Assembly: GCF_000482465.1 (NCBI RefSeq)
Contig: NZ_AXVJ01000063.1
Coordinates: forward strand, 1 to 64,000
Direction: 5' to 3'
Source: Runella limosa DSM 17973
Lineage (GTDB): Bacteria; Bacteroidota; Bacteroidia; Cytophagales; Spirosomataceae
Length of the DNA: 64,000 nt
A program made the position numbers and the translations under genes. The notes beneath the pieces are model-generated. The model worked only from the letters and a program-made list of their open reading frames with translations, was not told the origin of the DNA and ran no database searches. Positions 63,831-64,000 of this stretch are shown here, piece by piece (the first letter of the stretch is position 1; every line of letters starts with the position of its first letter).

Positions 63831-64000
63831 ATGAAAATAATCTCAAACCAAACGCTTAAAAATAGGGTAAAGATATTATTATTAAGTCTCGCACTACTGC
63901 TCTGTTCAATCATAACAATCGCTCAAGATTCGGCAAAATTTCACGGCGCAACATCCTCATTTTCGGACAAACCAGCTCGCTTAAAAATAGGATTAGGTCT
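63831..64000 (+). CDS. Exported protein, 5' part only (cut by the window end)
   Basis: From ATG 63831, 11 bp after the previous stop. The visible 56 residues start MKIISNQTLKNRVKILLLSL and contain a clear signal peptide ending near IITIAQ, followed by DSAKFHGATSSFSDK. It is probably in an operon with the gene at 63013 and also probably exported. The rest lies beyond the window, so the function cannot be stated. Confidence 0.6.
   Translation, partial: MKIISNQTLKNRVKILLLSLALLLCSIITIAQDSAKFHGATSSFSDKPARLKIGLG

Overview
The window looks like a chromosomal segment of a Cytophagales bacterium (Bacteroidota), most likely of the Spirosomaceae (Runella/Spirosoma/Dyadobacter type). The reasons are Bacteroidota-style promoter elements (TTTG / TAnnTTTG), few Shine-Dalgarno sequences, TonB-dependent receptors, DUF1501/DUF1800 and DUF4374 proteins, large duplicated FtsX-type permeases and 'prefix-domain' permeases paired with PadR regulators. 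The genus is an inference; no rRNA or tRNA gene lies inside the window.

Layout. 1-530: three tandem minus-strand promoter copies about 105 bp apart that fire off the left edge, probably into an rRNA or other highly expressed operon. 531-26020: a 25-kb minus-strand block with eight large MacB/FtsX-like ABC permeases, three PadR regulators, one secreted proline-linker protein, one ABC ATPase and one membrane-fusion adaptor. 26404-29105: a plus-strand NtrC-type sigma-54 response regulator and its NtrB/NtrY-like histidine kinase. 29117-34487 (minus): DUF1501 and DUF1800 proteins, a sodium/solute symporter and PurU. 34663-40233 (plus): a TonB-type outer-membrane receptor, a short AraC-type regulator and a FadN-like beta-oxidation enzyme. 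40315-48716 (minus): LolA, FtsK, PyrD, a DUF4374 lipoprotein and its TonB receptor. 49014-50270 (plus): a Cys/His-containing sialidase-fold protein. 50331-58349 (minus): a complete RND efflux operon (outer-membrane factor, pump, adaptor), a small exported protein and a Wzi-like outer-membrane protein. 58439-64000: an acyltransferase, a TolC-like protein, a YtcJ-like amidohydrolase and, in AT-richer DNA, an exported beta-barrel-like protein and the truncated start of another exported protein.

The most interesting content is a regulatory circuit readable from the DNA. A palindrome TTGTCC-N6-GGACAA occurs as a closely spaced pair (21-22 bp centre to centre) at three places. One pair sits midway between two divergent sigma-54-type promoters (TGGCAC-N5-TTGG): one reads into the response regulator/kinase operon and the other into the adaptor-ATPase-permease operon. 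The other two pairs lie upstream of two padR-permease operons. There a ~175-bp palindromic mobile-type element (in opposite orientations) separates the pair from a sigma-54-like promoter. The response regulator encoded here is the obvious candidate to bind the palindromes, so one two-component system probably autoregulates itself and drives a set of paralogous permeases, with PadR proteins adding a second layer.

A second notable pattern is modularity. The N-terminal cytoplasmic 'prefix' of the permeases is nearly identical within an operon but differs between operons, even where the permease bodies are related across operons. This suggests the prefix is matched to the operon's PadR and is swapped or homogenised independently of the transport body. 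Functions of the permeases (drug, peptide or lipoprotein substrates) cannot be read from sequence.
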